The notes below the pieces were generated by a model that did not search any database, had not been told where the DNA came from, and saw only the letters and a program-made list of their open reading frames with translations. 64,000 bases of DNA from Aggregatimonas sangjinii (GTDB lineage Bacteria > Bacteroidota > Bacteroidia > Flavobacteriales > Flavobacteriaceae). The stretch is from assembly GCF_005943945.1 (NCBI RefSeq), contig NZ_CP040710.1, positions 1,933,001 through 1,997,000 of the forward strand, in the 5' to 3' direction. Shown piece after piece: positions 26,687 through 35,758 of this stretch. The position numbers and the translations under genes are program-made. Each line of letters starts with the position of its first letter. Positions within the stretch are counted from its first letter, which is position 1.

Positions 26687-27291
26687 GTATTTAAATGGTT
26701 TAATCTTGAATAGTCCGCTTCCGTATCAATATCGGCGGTTTTAACACCCGCCTTCAAGAGGTGGATATCAGCCATATTCTCCGCTAGAAGTTCTTTAGCG
26801 CCATATTCGGAATTTAATTCGCTCAACTGCTCAAAATACTTCGAACCGAATAAGGCAGGTACTCCTGCCCTATTTCCGTAGTCCGTTGCTACGATATTCT
26901 TTTGGCTCCCTTGGAAAGTTGAGCGTACGTTATTGAGGTAATCGGCATCGATAAAAGGTTGGTCGCCCAACATAATCAAAACAACTTCGAATGGCGTTTC
27001 TTTCTTTGAAAGGAATTGCATTCCGCGGGCAATGGAACTACCCATCCCATTCTCCCAATCCGTATTGACTACGGAAACCGTTCCAGGTTGAAGTGAATTT
27101 CGAATAATGTCGGCATTTGCCCCCAGCACGACCACCGCCTCATCGCATCGTGATGCATTGGCATTATTGACGGCATTTTGAAGTAGGGTTTGCGAACCCC
27201 ACGGAAGTAACTGTTTAGGCCGGCCCATCCGTGAAGAGGAACCGGCCGCAAGAATAAGTACTGCACATCGGTCTGTATTCATGTAATCCAA
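26683..27291 (-). CDS. MocA-type molybdenum cofactor nucleotidyltransferase
   Basis: A 202-residue NTP-transferase. The N-terminal signature LILAAGSSSRMGRPKQLLPW is the nucleotide-binding loop of the MobA/MocA family; VLIMLGDQPFID and GNRAGVPALFGSKYF follow. MocA adds CMP to molybdopterin to make the MCD cofactor used by xanthine-dehydrogenase-family enzymes, which matches its place directly after such an enzyme. An internal ATG 9 bases downstream is an alternative start. The stop overlaps the next start (ATGA). Confidence 0.85.
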   Translation of the reverse strand: MDYMNTDRCAVLILAAGSSSRMGRPKQLLPWGSQTLLQNAVNNANASRCDEAVVVLGANADIIRNSLQPGTVSVVNTDWENGMGSSIARGMQFLSKKETPFEVVLIMLGDQPFIDADYLNNVRSTFQGSQKNIVATDYGNRAGVPALFGSKYFEQLSELNSEYGAKELLAENMADIHLLKAGVKTADIDTEADYSRLNHLNT

Positions 27292-27339
27292 TCTATGGCA
27301 GCGGGACGTCGAAGAAGAAAACCAAATCGAATGGTCGTA

Positions 27340-29574
27340 TCATCCAATTATTTCTTTGTCTGTATCTTTCCAAAAATCTGGAGCTTCCATAAAAGGTTGC
27401 TTGTAAATACGTTTACCAGTCGCCGCTTTCAAGGCATTTGCCACGGCACCTCCTGCAGGTGGTAATGTTGGCTCGCCAAGACCCGTCGGAGAAAGTTCGT
27501 TCTGTATCAAATGGGTTACCACCTCTGGGGCTTCCATCATTCTGATCAAACGGTATTTATCGTAATTGTTAGCCGTGGGGGCACCTTTTTCAAAACCGAA
27601 ATTTCCGTACATGGCATGCCCAACGCCGTCTATGACGCCACCCTCTATCTGATTCAAGGCTCCCAGTGGGTTTACGACTATTCCGCAATCCACTACACAA
27701 GTCACCTTTTTAACTACTGGCATACCGTTCTCCATCTGTACATCGGCCACTTCGGCTACATGCGTATTATGACAATAATATGAGACAAAACCTTGATAAG
27801 TGCCTTCGGGCTGTTTGCCCCAACCTGATTTTTCTACAGCCGTACGGATTACGTTTTGCATTCGTTCAGGATCATACTGAATTCGTTCGTCGTCAGTACC
27901 TTTTACTTTTTCCAAGAGGTCTAAACGCAATTTAATTTTATCGACCTCCATCAATTCGGCCAATTCATCAAAGAACGTTTGCTCGGCGTATGCCAGAAAG
28001 TTGGTGTAAGGTGCGCGCCATGCACCAGTGGTGACATTGCTCTCGTAAAAGGCCGTATCCACTTGGTAATTTTCCAACGCCCCTGCCGGGAAAAAGTTGG
28101 CGATGAGCCCGTACATATTACCATTGATGGCAGCTTCCTTAAGATGATACCCGGTCAATTCGCCATCTTTTATCGATGCTTTGATACGGTATTTGATTGC
28201 GGGCCGATATACGCCCGTCATCATGTCATCCTCCCTTGAGGAAACCATTTTGACCGGCTTTTTAATCGCATCCGAAATTTCGGCAGCCTCATATACAAAG
28301 TCCCCATAGAGCCTTCGTCCGAAACCACCTCCCATACGCGTCATTTCCAGATGCACATCAGCTACGTCGCGACCTAAGAGCTCCGCAACGGTAGCAGCGG
28401 CATCGGCAGGAGTTTGAACCGGACCGACCAGATGTATTTTTTCATCCGTTACATTCGCGAAGAAATTCATCGGTTCCATACAATTGTGTGGTAGGAAGGG
28501 GGATTCGTAGGTGAGTTCCAATACCTTATCGGCCTGTGCGAACGCCCTATTCACGTCTCCGTCCTTACGCTGGGTTACGAAATCCTTGCCATCCAACAAT
28601 TCCATAAGCTTTTTATCCTGAAAATCGGAACTTTCCAAGGGACTGACATCTGTCCACTTGGCCTTTATTGCCTTCTTCCCCTGCATTGCGGCCCAGGTGT
28701 TTTCTGCAATTACAGCGACTTTTTCACTTTTAACCATTTGCACGGTCCAATTTACTTCGTCTTTCCCCATAAGTTCGTTGACCTTGCTTCCGATACGGAT
28801 TACATCGATAACACCAGGAACTGCTTTCGCCGCCGTATCGTCAAATGATTCGAGTTCTTGACCAAAAGCGGGTGGCCGTAATACCGAAGCATAAACCATT
28901 CCTTCAACTTTGTAATCCAACCCGAAAAGTGGTTTTCCGGTAATAATTTTTTCTATATCCACATTACCCACATCCGTACCGATAACGGTATAGTCTTTCG
29001 GTTCCTTTAAGGTAACATTTTCGGGTACTTCCAAGCCAGCAGCTTCTTCGACTACATCTCCATAACCTAAAGTCTCACCTTTACCGTTCGTGATAACACC
29101 CTTACTTGCCGAACATTCAGTTGCATCGACACCCCAGCGTACCGCCGCGGCGTTGACCAACATTTGTTTCGCAGTTGCTCCTGTTTGACGTAGGGCATCC
29201 CATCCAAAACGAATAGACTGGCTTCCCCCAGCAACTTGCCGCGTATAATTTTCAGTATCCAAAATGCCCTGCTGTACATGCACATTTTCCCAGAGCACAT
29301 CAAGTTCTTCCGCTATAATCATAGGCATGGATGTCTTTACCCCCTGCCCTATTTCCGGATTGGGAGAGAAAATAGTGACCATCCCATTTTTGGCAATCTT
29401 GATAAAAGCATTGAAATCCTTAAAATCCAATTTTGAAATATCCACCGGTGGTTTTGCGTTCGGCTTACAGGCATTGAACAAATTAAACCCGATGAGCAGT
29501 CCGCCGCTCGCAAGGGACGAGGTGCGCAGAAAATTTCTTCTGCTAAAGGTTATGGATGGCGTTGTATTTGACAT
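27340..29574 (-). CDS. Molybdopterin-binding subunit of an isoquinoline-1-oxidoreductase/aldehyde-oxidase-type enzyme
   Basis: A 744-residue molybdenum hydroxylase large subunit. The N-terminus has a twin-arginine signal (FSRRNFLRTSSLASGG), indicating folded export to the periplasm. FSPNPEIGQGVKTSMPMIIAEEL, MGGGFGRRLYGDFVYEA and TGAWRAPYTNFLAYA are family motifs. GLGEPTLPPAGGAVANA holds the catalytic Glu. It lacks an FAD subunit partner; with the separate 2Fe-2S subunit encoded upstream it matches the two-subunit IorAB type, which usually passes electrons to cytochromes. The true substrate is not predictable. Confidence 0.9.
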   Translation of the reverse strand: MSNTTPSITFSRRNFLRTSSLASGGLLIGFNLFNACKPNAKPPVDISKLDFKDFNAFIKIAKNGMVTIFSPNPEIGQGVKTSMPMIIAEELDVLWENVHVQQGILDTENYTRQVAGGSQSIRFGWDALRQTGATAKQMLVNAAAVRWGVDATECSASKGVITNGKGETLGYGDVVEEAAGLEVPENVTLKEPKDYTVIGTDVGNVDIEKIITGKPLFGLDYKVEGMVYASVLRPPAFGQELESFDDTAAKAVPGVIDVIRIGSKVNELMGKDEVNWTVQMVKSEKVAVIAENTWAAMQGKKAIKAKWTDVSPLESSDFQDKKLMELLDGKDFVTQRKDGDVNRAFAQADKVLELTYESPFLPHNCMEPMNFFANVTDEKIHLVGPVQTPADAAATVAELLGRDVADVHLEMTRMGGGFGRRLYGDFVYEAAEISDAIKKPVKMVSSREDDMMTGVYRPAIKYRIKASIKDGELTGYHLKEAAINGNMYGLIANFFPAGALENYQVDTAFYESNVTTGAWRAPYTNFLAYAEQTFFDELAELMEVDKIKLRLDLLEKVKGTDDERIQYDPERMQNVIRTAVEKSGWGKQPEGTYQGFVSYYCHNTHVAEVADVQMENGMPVVKKVTCVVDCGIVVNPLGALNQIEGGVIDGVGHAMYGNFGFEKGAPTANNYDKYRLIRMMEAPEVVTHLIQNELSPTGLGEPTLPPAGGAVANALKAATGKRIYKQPFMEAPDFWKDTDKEIIG

Positions 29575-29685
29575 AGTAGTTACTTATTTAAATGATTTGC
29601 TTTCCGTTTTTGCGGAGGTATTAATTTATAGGATACACCTCTTGTTTCGGTATAACCTGGAAAAACGTGGGTGCTCAAACGAATT

Positions 29686-30162
29686 TTAAGCCTGCGAACC
29701 CATATTTTCGGCTGCAATACCTACTGCCCTGTGAATTCTATTGTAGGCCGCACAACGGCAGATATTGCCGTGCATCGCTGTCTTGATTTCTTCTGAAGAG
29801 GGATTCGGATTTTTTTCCAAAAAGGCCGATGCTGTCATAATTTGACCAGCCTGACAATATCCACATTGTGGTACATCTACCTCTTTCCAGGCCTGTTGTA
29901 CGGGATGCGAACCATCTTCCGAAAGCCCTTCGATGGTCGTAAGCGCCTTACCTTCGACAGAGGCCATGGTCAAAGAGCAGCTGCGAACCGCGACCCCATC
30001 TAAATGAACGGTACAGGCACCACACTGTGCAATACCGCAACCGAATTTGGTTCCGACTAGGTCGAGTTGGTCCCGCAGAACCCATAAAACAGGACTGTCC
30101 TCACTGGCTTCTACCGATGTCGACTTTCCGTTTAATTTAAATTGATACGTTGGCATATGCAT
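29686..30162 (-). CDS. 2Fe-2S subunit of the molybdenum hydroxylase (IorA-type)
   Basis: A 158-residue two-cluster ferredoxin subunit. The plant-type cluster motif GTKFGCGIAQCGACTVHLDG lies at about 38-60. The second cluster motif CGYCQAGQIM lies near 100, with CRCAAYNRI near 137. It transfers electrons from the molybdenum subunit encoded 110 bases downstream. Start: ATG 30162 or ATG 30156 (MPTYQFKLNGK); the latter resembles relatives more. First gene of the operon. No signal peptide of its own, so it is probably co-exported with the Tat-signal subunit. Confidence 0.9.
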   Translation of the reverse strand: MHMPTYQFKLNGKSTSVEASEDSPVLWVLRDQLDLVGTKFGCGIAQCGACTVHLDGVAVRSCSLTMASVEGKALTTIEGLSEDGSHPVQQAWKEVDVPQCGYCQAGQIMTASAFLEKNPNPSSEEIKTAMHGNICRCAAYNRIHRAVGIAAENMGSQA

Positions 30163-30701
30163 TAATTTTTAGGATAGCATTCTTATTTATTGTTGTAAGT
30201 TATCGAATTTTTAAAGGCTATGGTCTTAATCTATCGTTAAGGGATTGTTAACGAACCGATTATTTTTTATGTGAACTTGAAGTTTCTACACCTTGCGACA
30301 CCTTTAAAGCGCAACGCTGTTTCAATCTAAAAGTTCTTGCTATCGGCACCCACTCGTAAAGAAATCGAAGTCGGGCTATCTCCATTTGCCTCTCGAATTC
30401 GTATGGTTTGCGGTTATGCATATCCCCGAACCCGAGGGTTACATCATTCAGGACTAATTCAAATTACTTCACCTGATGGTTAAGTGGGTATCCCCCAATG
30501 AATGGGATAGCCAATACGCTTTAGCGACCTGGCACTACATTTTTTCAGACCCCTTTACGCTAATAACAAGTAACTTATTACTACTGAAAGCCGATATTTC
30601 TGGATTAGTTTGTTCAGGATTCACCTGAAACAACAAAAATTTCATTAACAACCTTTAACATATTTTTTTCATGGCGCAATACTTTCTATTGATTTTGTTC
30701 G
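30163..30701. other. Intergenic region upstream of the molybdenum-hydroxylase operon
   Basis: About 540 bases with no supportable frame. It contains TTTAGCGACCTG...ACTACATT at 30520-30543, a motif that recurs at 40398-40420 in another intergenic region. No exact minus-strand -7 element for the operon was found. Confidence 0.45.
30520..30543. repeat. Dispersed intergenic repeat, copy 1
   Basis: TTTAGCGACCTG then GC then ACTACATT. Copy 2 at 40398-40420 has TTTAGCGACCTG then TG then ACTACATT. Both lie in gene-free DNA. Confidence 0.55.
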
Positions 30702-30732
30702 TTTTGCATGATGAACGTATAACTAAATTTTG
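30702..30732 (+). promoter_or_regulatory. Possible promoter of the VWA lipoprotein gene
   Basis: TTTTG (30702-30706) and TAAATTTTG (30724-30732) are spaced like a Bacteroidetes -33/-7 pair. The -7 part has one extra base compared with TAnnTTTG. The ATG at 30736 follows at once, implying a very short or absent leader. Confidence 0.35.
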
Positions 30733-30735
30733 AGA

Positions 30736-31824
30736 ATGAAAACCTGCACTAAACTAGCAACCCTGTTTTTTATCATTTGTTTGGCTTTTTCATGTGGAAA
30801 TGCCGATGATGATGTCAATTTTGGTCTAAACCTTGGCGAATTGGGCGAGGGAAAAACAGTTGATGATTGTCTGAATCTTGGCGATAATGAATTGATTCCC
30901 TCTATCCAAGACCAGTTTACCGCCCTACCTGGAAAAGTTTCCATCTTTTTCAAGGTTTCCGACAGTGAAGGAAATCCGGTTCCGGGATTGACCGCGGATA
31001 ATTTTACCATTTACGAACAGGGAAGAAACGACGAATGCTTTAATACGATTTCAACATCGGAATCACAGGCCCGAATTTCACCCAATTCACAAATCTTCAG
31101 TAACAACAGCCTTTTGGTACTCGATTTGAGTAATAGTGTACTTAGCAGTAGTCTAACCGAATTGAAAACAGCTACCACTAGCTTCGTCAACAATGTCATG
31201 CCCACAACGACCCAAGAATCGTTTAAGATGGCTATTTATTGGTTTGACGGTGAAAACGAACTACACCTACTCAACCCTTTGACAGCCAACAAAGATGAAT
31301 TGATTTCCGCTATCGACGGTATAACCGATGACATTAGCAACGATCCCTCAACGGATTTATACGGTGCAGTGATCAAATCTACGGATATCGCTTCAGAACT
31401 ATTGGATGCCAGCACCGAAGGAGAAAAAATCGGTGCGGCCTCGATCATCATTTTTACCGATGGAACCGATCAGGCTTCCCGTTTCACCCAAGAAGCGGCG
31501 CAAAGGAAAGTAGACAATGCAGACCCCAATATCGCTTTCTTTACGATTGGTTTGGGTGGCGAAATAGATACGGAAATCCTAACGGATATTGGAAAGACCT
31601 TTAGCGTATTCGCTGGAAATAAGGAAGAATTGGAGACTACCTTCAACGATATCTCTTTTCGAGTTTCCGAACAGGCCAACAGCTTTTACCTTTTTGAATA
31701 TTGCAGCCCTAAACGCGATGGTAGCGGGGAAAACAATCTTGCTATACAGGTGCAACAAGGAAGTCGGCAAGGTGCGGTACAAACAAAATTCAGCGCTTCG
31801 GGCTTTACTGGAGGGTGCGAATAA
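30736..31824 (+). CDS. VWA-domain lipoprotein
   Basis: A 362-residue lipoprotein (lipobox LAFSC) taking ATG 30736; an in-frame TTG lies 6 bases upstream. An N-terminal Ig-like stretch (KVSDSEGNPVPGLTADNFTIYEQG) precedes a von Willebrand A domain. The MIDAS motif is intact: LVLDLSNSV (DxSxS) and IIIFTDGTDQ. VWA domains bind metal-dependent protein ligands; the ligand here is unknown. The gene is followed by a terminator and then by the OmpA-like gene on the same strand. Confidence 0.88.
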   Translation: MKTCTKLATLFFIICLAFSCGNADDDVNFGLNLGELGEGKTVDDCLNLGDNELIPSIQDQFTALPGKVSIFFKVSDSEGNPVPGLTADNFTIYEQGRNDECFNTISTSESQARISPNSQIFSNNSLLVLDLSNSVLSSSLTELKTATTSFVNNVMPTTTQESFKMAIYWFDGENELHLLNPLTANKDELISAIDGITDDISNDPSTDLYGAVIKSTDIASELLDASTEGEKIGAASIIIFTDGTDQASRFTQEAAQRKVDNADPNIAFFTIGLGGEIDTEILTDIGKTFSVFAGNKEELETTFNDISFRVSEQANSFYLFEYCSPKRDGSGENNLAIQVQQGSRQGAVQTKFSASGFTGGCE

Positions 31825-31847
31825 CCTACTTTACGAATTGGAAATTG

Positions 31848-31877
31848 AAAGAGCGTCGCCATGATGCTCTTTTTTTA
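31848..31877 (+). terminator. Terminator after the VWA lipoprotein gene
   Basis: AAAGAGCGTC and GATGCTCTTT pair (one G-U) around a 5-base loop, then a T run. Confidence 0.75.
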
Positions 31878-32045
31878 TTCCAAAAATCCATATTCGAAAT
31901 ATTCAAAATTTCTTCACAATTCCCACAAAGCCGCAATAAAAATCCGTTCTCACCTATTTGACGGTAAAATTTAGCCGGTAGAACATCCTTATCCGCTTTC
32001 CCTACGTATAAACCTCTAGAACCATAACGCATAAATATTTACAAA

Positions 32046-32873
32046 ATGAAAAAATCAATTTTTATTAGTGCCCTTTCGATTGCAGTTTTAGCTTCCTGTG
32101 TATCTAAAAAGAAATACGTTGCTTTGGAAACCGATTTGGCGGAAACCAAAAGTAGCTTGTCGAAAACACAGGTGGAGAAAGAAGAATTGGAATCGAAAGT
32201 TTCTAAAATCGAGGCCCGTGTTGCCGAGTACAATGACAAAATCAATTCCTTAAAGGAAGTTAATGACAGTCAATATACCTCTGTGGATGATGTAGCGGTA
32301 ATGAGCAACAACACCAAGGCAAAGATGCGTGCTACGCTTGAAAAGGTAGACCAAGACAAACTAGCAGCGGCCACTACGCTTCAAGATTCCATGAATCTGG
32401 CGGTATCGTACCATCTGAAAAAATCGATAGCCGATGAAGAAGACGATATCAACGTTGATATCGACAAGACCGTTGTTATGATCAATATCTCCGATAAGTT
32501 GTTATTCAACAGCGGTAGCTATAGAGTTAGCAACAAGGCCAATACCATTCTGGAAAAATTGGCATCCGTAATCAATTCAGAGCCTAGCATGGAGGTAATG
32601 GTCGAGGGTCACACCGATTCTAGAACTATTAGCACTGAAATGTTTCAGGACAACTGGGACTTGAGCGTAAAGCGTGCAACATCGATAGTTCGTATTTTAC
32701 AGAACAAGTACAACGTTGACCCTGCAAAACTGATTGCTTCAGGTAGAAGTAGCTATGTGCCACTTGTAGAAAATGACTCAAAAGAGAACCGTGCTACAAA
32801 CCGACGCACAAGAATCGTGATTATCCCTAATTTGGATAAATTCTTTGCGCTTTTAGAGGCTGAAAGCCTGTAA
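32046..32873 (+). CDS. OmpA-family peptidoglycan-binding lipoprotein
   Basis: A 275-residue lipoprotein (lipobox VLASC, then VSKKKY). Residues about 25-90 form a coiled coil (LETDLAETKSSLSKTQVEKEELESK). The C-terminal OmpA-like domain (about 150-260) has VMVEGHTDSR, NWDLSVKRATSIVRILQ, SGRSSYVPL and NRRTRIVI, the residues that bind diaminopimelate of peptidoglycan. It should tether the outer membrane to the wall. It is monocistronic, bounded by terminators on both sides. Confidence 0.92.
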   Translation: MKKSIFISALSIAVLASCVSKKKYVALETDLAETKSSLSKTQVEKEELESKVSKIEARVAEYNDKINSLKEVNDSQYTSVDDVAVMSNNTKAKMRATLEKVDQDKLAAATTLQDSMNLAVSYHLKKSIADEEDDINVDIDKTVVMINISDKLLFNSGSYRVSNKANTILEKLASVINSEPSMEVMVEGHTDSRTISTEMFQDNWDLSVKRATSIVRILQNKYNVDPAKLIASGRSSYVPLVENDSKENRATNRRTRIVIIPNLDKFFALLEAESL

Positions 32874-32903
32874 AAGCGAGTTCTTCGAACAAATCATACA
32901 CTT

Positions 32904-32936
32904 AAACGGGAGGCGCATGCCCCCCGTTTCTTTTTT
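32904..32936 (+). terminator. Strong terminator after the OmpA-family gene
   Basis: AAACGGGAGGC and GCCCCCCGTTT form a stem with one A-C mismatch and a 4-base loop, followed by CTTTTTT. Confidence 0.88.
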
Positions 32937-33052
32937 CCTCCCTTCGGTCGGGTTTTTGGCATCTTAATTGTTATACTATCAGAGCACCCCAGCTTTAATG
33001 ACCACCTGCATCCTAAAGACTATGAAATCGTTTCACGTAAAAATTGGAAATT

Positions 33053-33220
33053 ATGGATGTATTATACAATTTTGTTCAGAACAGCTCCCTCGAAGGGATG
33101 CCTAGATGGTATCAAGTCACCAGCCTTTTCTTTTTGGCCGTTATACTATTCCTTATTTCATTTTCATTGTTCGAACTACTCAGCGCGGACCTGTATCGGC
33201 CCATACAATTTGGGTACTAG
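33053..33220 (+). CDS. Single-TM microprotein (55 aa) upstream of the SIMPL gene
   Basis: ATG to TAG gives 55 residues: a polar N-terminus (MDVLYNFVQNSSLEGMPRWY), one hydrophobic helix (VTSLFFLAVILFLISFSLF) and a short tail ending QFGY. Hydrophobicity and codon use look coding, but I recognise no family. Frames remain open for another about 30 codons past the stop in other registers, so a frameshifted longer ancestor is possible. It lies 123 bases before the SIMPL gene on the same strand. Confidence 0.5.
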   Translation: MDVLYNFVQNSSLEGMPRWYQVTSLFFLAVILFLISFSLFELLSADLYRPIQFGY

Positions 33221-33343
33221 TGTACAATTCAATATCGACCATCCCTGTTTTCAGCGAGCCCACTTTCACCATTACTAGTGAAGAACAAGGGCCATGTGCG
33301 AGGTAATTTAGCATTGGTAACGTCCCGCTAAAACCTTGGAATC

Positions 33344-34072
33344 ATGAAAAATTATCTTTCAGCTAGTATTATTTCACTTACGGTGCTTATTTCGGTGATA
33401 CTGTTTACCCGTGCCTACCATAACCGGCATCGAAGCAACGATATTATTCATGTAACCGGTCTTGGAGCAAAAGATTTCAAGTCCGATCTGGTCATCTGGT
33501 CCGGAGGCTTTGATAAGAGTGGAAAAAGCTTGGAAGAGGCTTCCCGCCTTTTGCAAACGGACAAGGAAATTATTCGCCAATACCTCCTTGCAAAGGGCGT
33601 AAAGGACGCTCAAATCGTTTTTTCGGCCTTGGATATTCAAAAGGATTATTCGACCATCTATTTTGAAAATGGAGGCATCAAAGAACAACGTTTTGAGGGG
33701 TTTATCCTCCGTCAGACGGTAAAAATCGAATCCAACGAGGTAGACAAAATCGAAGAAATCTCTCGCTCGATTACCGAATTAACGGATAAGGGAATCGGCT
33801 TTTACTCGAACCGACCACAATACTACTATACCAAGTTATCCGAACTGAAAATAGAAATGGTTGCCGCGGCAACGGAGGATGCCAGAATACGCGCCGAACA
33901 AATTGCGCAAAACGCCAATGCATCCATAGAAAATTTGCGTTATGCCAAAATGGGCATTTTTCAAATCATAGCTCAAAACTCGAACGAAGACCTTTCATGG
34001 GGAGGTACCTTCAATACTTCTTCCAAAATGAAGACCGCCACTATCACCATGAAATTGCAATTTGGTCTATAA
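33344..34072 (+). CDS. SIMPL-domain (DUF541) envelope protein
   Basis: A 242-residue protein with an N-terminal signal anchor (ASIISLTVLISVILFTRAY) and the SIMPL/DUF541 pattern: IIHVTGLGAKDFKSDLVIWSGGF, SLEEASRLLQTDKEIIRQYLLAKGV, IEEISRSITELTDKGIGFYSN and AATEDARIRAEQIAQNANA. Known bacterial relatives form periplasmic ring assemblies. Role here unknown. It is flanked by two tiny membrane proteins (33053 and 34126) on the same strand, a possible three-gene unit. Confidence 0.82.
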   Translation: MKNYLSASIISLTVLISVILFTRAYHNRHRSNDIIHVTGLGAKDFKSDLVIWSGGFDKSGKSLEEASRLLQTDKEIIRQYLLAKGVKDAQIVFSALDIQKDYSTIYFENGGIKEQRFEGFILRQTVKIESNEVDKIEEISRSITELTDKGIGFYSNRPQYYYTKLSELKIEMVAAATEDARIRAEQIAQNANASIENLRYAKMGIFQIIAQNSNEDLSWGGTFNTSSKMKTATITMKLQFGL

Positions 34073-34125
34073 AGAACCGCATTGTTTCCAAAACCATTCA
34101 CTTAAACGGCGTACGTCTACAAATA

Positions 34126-34257
34126 ATGAATTCTACCGACAGGAAAAGCGTGATAGGAAACTGGTCGAACTTTTACAAATACGCCATGGTCAGCTTGTTC
34201 TCAGGACTTGTAGTCATCATCTCGGCGCTGTTTCTCTTTTTACTGAACATGAGTTGA
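34126..34257 (+). CDS. Single-TM microprotein (43 aa) downstream of the SIMPL gene
   Basis: ATG at 34126 opens 43 codons: a charged N-terminal part (MNSTDRKSVIGNWSNFYKY) and one strongly hydrophobic helix (AMVSLFSGLVVIISALFLF), ending LLNMS. No family recognised. It sits 53 bases after the SIMPL stop and is convergent with the M14 peptidase gene. Confidence 0.45.
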   Translation: MNSTDRKSVIGNWSNFYKYAMVSLFSGLVVIISALFLFLLNMS

Positions 34258-34280
34258 ACTGCTGGTACGCGCAATCATAT

Positions 34281-35753
34281 CTATCGGTAAATCATGGCGT
34301 TTTTGAATACTGTACTTTTAGCGTCTTCATTTAAATCGATCAAAAATCCATTTACAACAGCGTAGCGGGGTTTCCCATCTTTTTCCAATAAAAAAGTTGG
34401 GTTAATACCTACCTCTAGATTCAATTCCGGTACTTCGTAAGCTTTACCAATGATGTGCAAAGGCAAGGGAGAGGATAACATGTTCATGGGGATTTTTTCG
34501 ACACGCAAATAGGTGTAGCCATCTTTTAATAATGCTACGGGATCAGTGCCCATAGCCTTGAGTGCACTCATTGATTTTATGGGCTCCGGGTATACTTTTC
34601 CCGGTCTTATCGTATATCCGGTAGCATCAAAGGTTTCATAACCATAATAGGTCGATAAGTCTCCCTGGTCGATAATTCGACTGCTGTACCAAAAATCGCT
34701 ACTATCCTCAATGGCTACTTCCAAACGGTTCATGCCAATATCTAAAATATAGGGCTTCCCTAAGAGCTCATAGGTGGCGTTTTCAATCTTTAAATCGAAT
34801 AATTTCCGGTCGTTTTCGGGAATCGCTTCATAATCCGCTAACGGTATATCCTTATAATTTTCTTTCGCAATAGTGTAAATGGCCGAAAGAATGGAGACAT
34901 AATTCAGCTTTCGTATCTCCTGTTTTTCGACATCATTGGGGTAGCCACCGGACTCTATCAAAATCGTGCTGGTTCCCCATTTTTGAATATTATCACCAAA
35001 GGCTCGTGGTTCAAAATCGTCGTTGTACCGTCCTACTTGTCCGGGTGCATATTGCTGAAGGATGTTGTTCATAAATACGATAACTTTCATCGCATTCCCA
35101 CGTATCTCATCGATGTCTTTTTCATAATTATACGCCGGGGCCAGGTACGAAATCGTGGCCGGTTTTTCCGTGCGCTCCGCGTTGTAGTAGGTACTTTGAT
35201 CGTGCAGATTGAAACCAAAGTCGGCATTTAGGCTATCCCGTACGCGCTTTAAAGTCAGACTTTCGGGCGATTGTAAGCGTAATGCATCACGATTGATGTC
35301 TACACCGAGCATATTTCTACGCTGGTAGCGTTCCGCCCCATCGGGATTTAACATCGGAAGGAAATGTAGGGTCAGATTATTTAAAATCTCCTCTTTTTCC
35401 GCAGTGAAATCCGCACTATCCAAAAAATTGAAGATATCGAAAATCGCCTGGGTTGCGGTGGGTTCGTCACCATGCATCTGTGACCAAAGGAACACATTGG
35501 TTTCGCCCCGTCCAATACTAATAAGAGACAAGTCGCGCCCTTCTATGGATTTACCGACCACCTTAACGGTAAATTGTGGGTCTACCCTGTATTTCGTCAA
35601 TAACGGCTGCAATTGGTGGTGTTTGATCCTACGTTTGTCCAAGGAGGTTTCCTTATAGGTTTCGTAGGTCTCGTAGAGTTGGGAGGTAATATCGTCTTGC
35701 GCCTGACAATATAATCCGATGCAGGCGAACAGTAACACTAGTTTGGTTTTCAT
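34281..35753 (-). CDS. Secreted M14-family zinc carboxypeptidase
   Basis: A 490-residue exported protein (signal peptide ending YCQAQ). The M14 zinc ligands are in SQMHGDEPTATQA (HxxE) and NLHDQS (third His); the TILIESGGYPND segment supplies the catalytic Glu. About 190 C-terminal residues follow the catalytic domain (NRLEVAIEDSSDFWYSSR and beyond), longer than a minimal carboxypeptidase. The family cleaves C-terminal residues from peptides or peptidoglycan stems. It is the last gene of a three-gene minus-strand set with an amidase and a 3D-domain lipoprotein, suggesting cell-wall remodelling. Confidence 0.88.
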   Translation of the reverse strand: MKTKLVLLFACIGLYCQAQDDITSQLYETYETYKETSLDKRRIKHHQLQPLLTKYRVDPQFTVKVVGKSIEGRDLSLISIGRGETNVFLWSQMHGDEPTATQAIFDIFNFLDSADFTAEKEEILNNLTLHFLPMLNPDGAERYQRRNMLGVDINRDALRLQSPESLTLKRVRDSLNADFGFNLHDQSTYYNAERTEKPATISYLAPAYNYEKDIDEIRGNAMKVIVFMNNILQQYAPGQVGRYNDDFEPRAFGDNIQKWGTSTILIESGGYPNDVEKQEIRKLNYVSILSAIYTIAKENYKDIPLADYEAIPENDRKLFDLKIENATYELLGKPYILDIGMNRLEVAIEDSSDFWYSSRIIDQGDLSTYYGYETFDATGYTIRPGKVYPEPIKSMSALKAMGTDPVALLKDGYTYLRVEKIPMNMLSSPLPLHIIGKAYEVPELNLEVGINPTFLLEKDGKPRYAVVNGFLIDLNEDAKSTVFKNAMIYR

Positions 35754-35758
35754 TAAAT

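Noticed and set aside
33022-33052. Upstream ATG at 33022 as the start of the 55-aa microprotein
   Set aside because: It is in a different frame and its own frame stops quickly, so the ATG at 33053 is the start of the hydrophobic microprotein.
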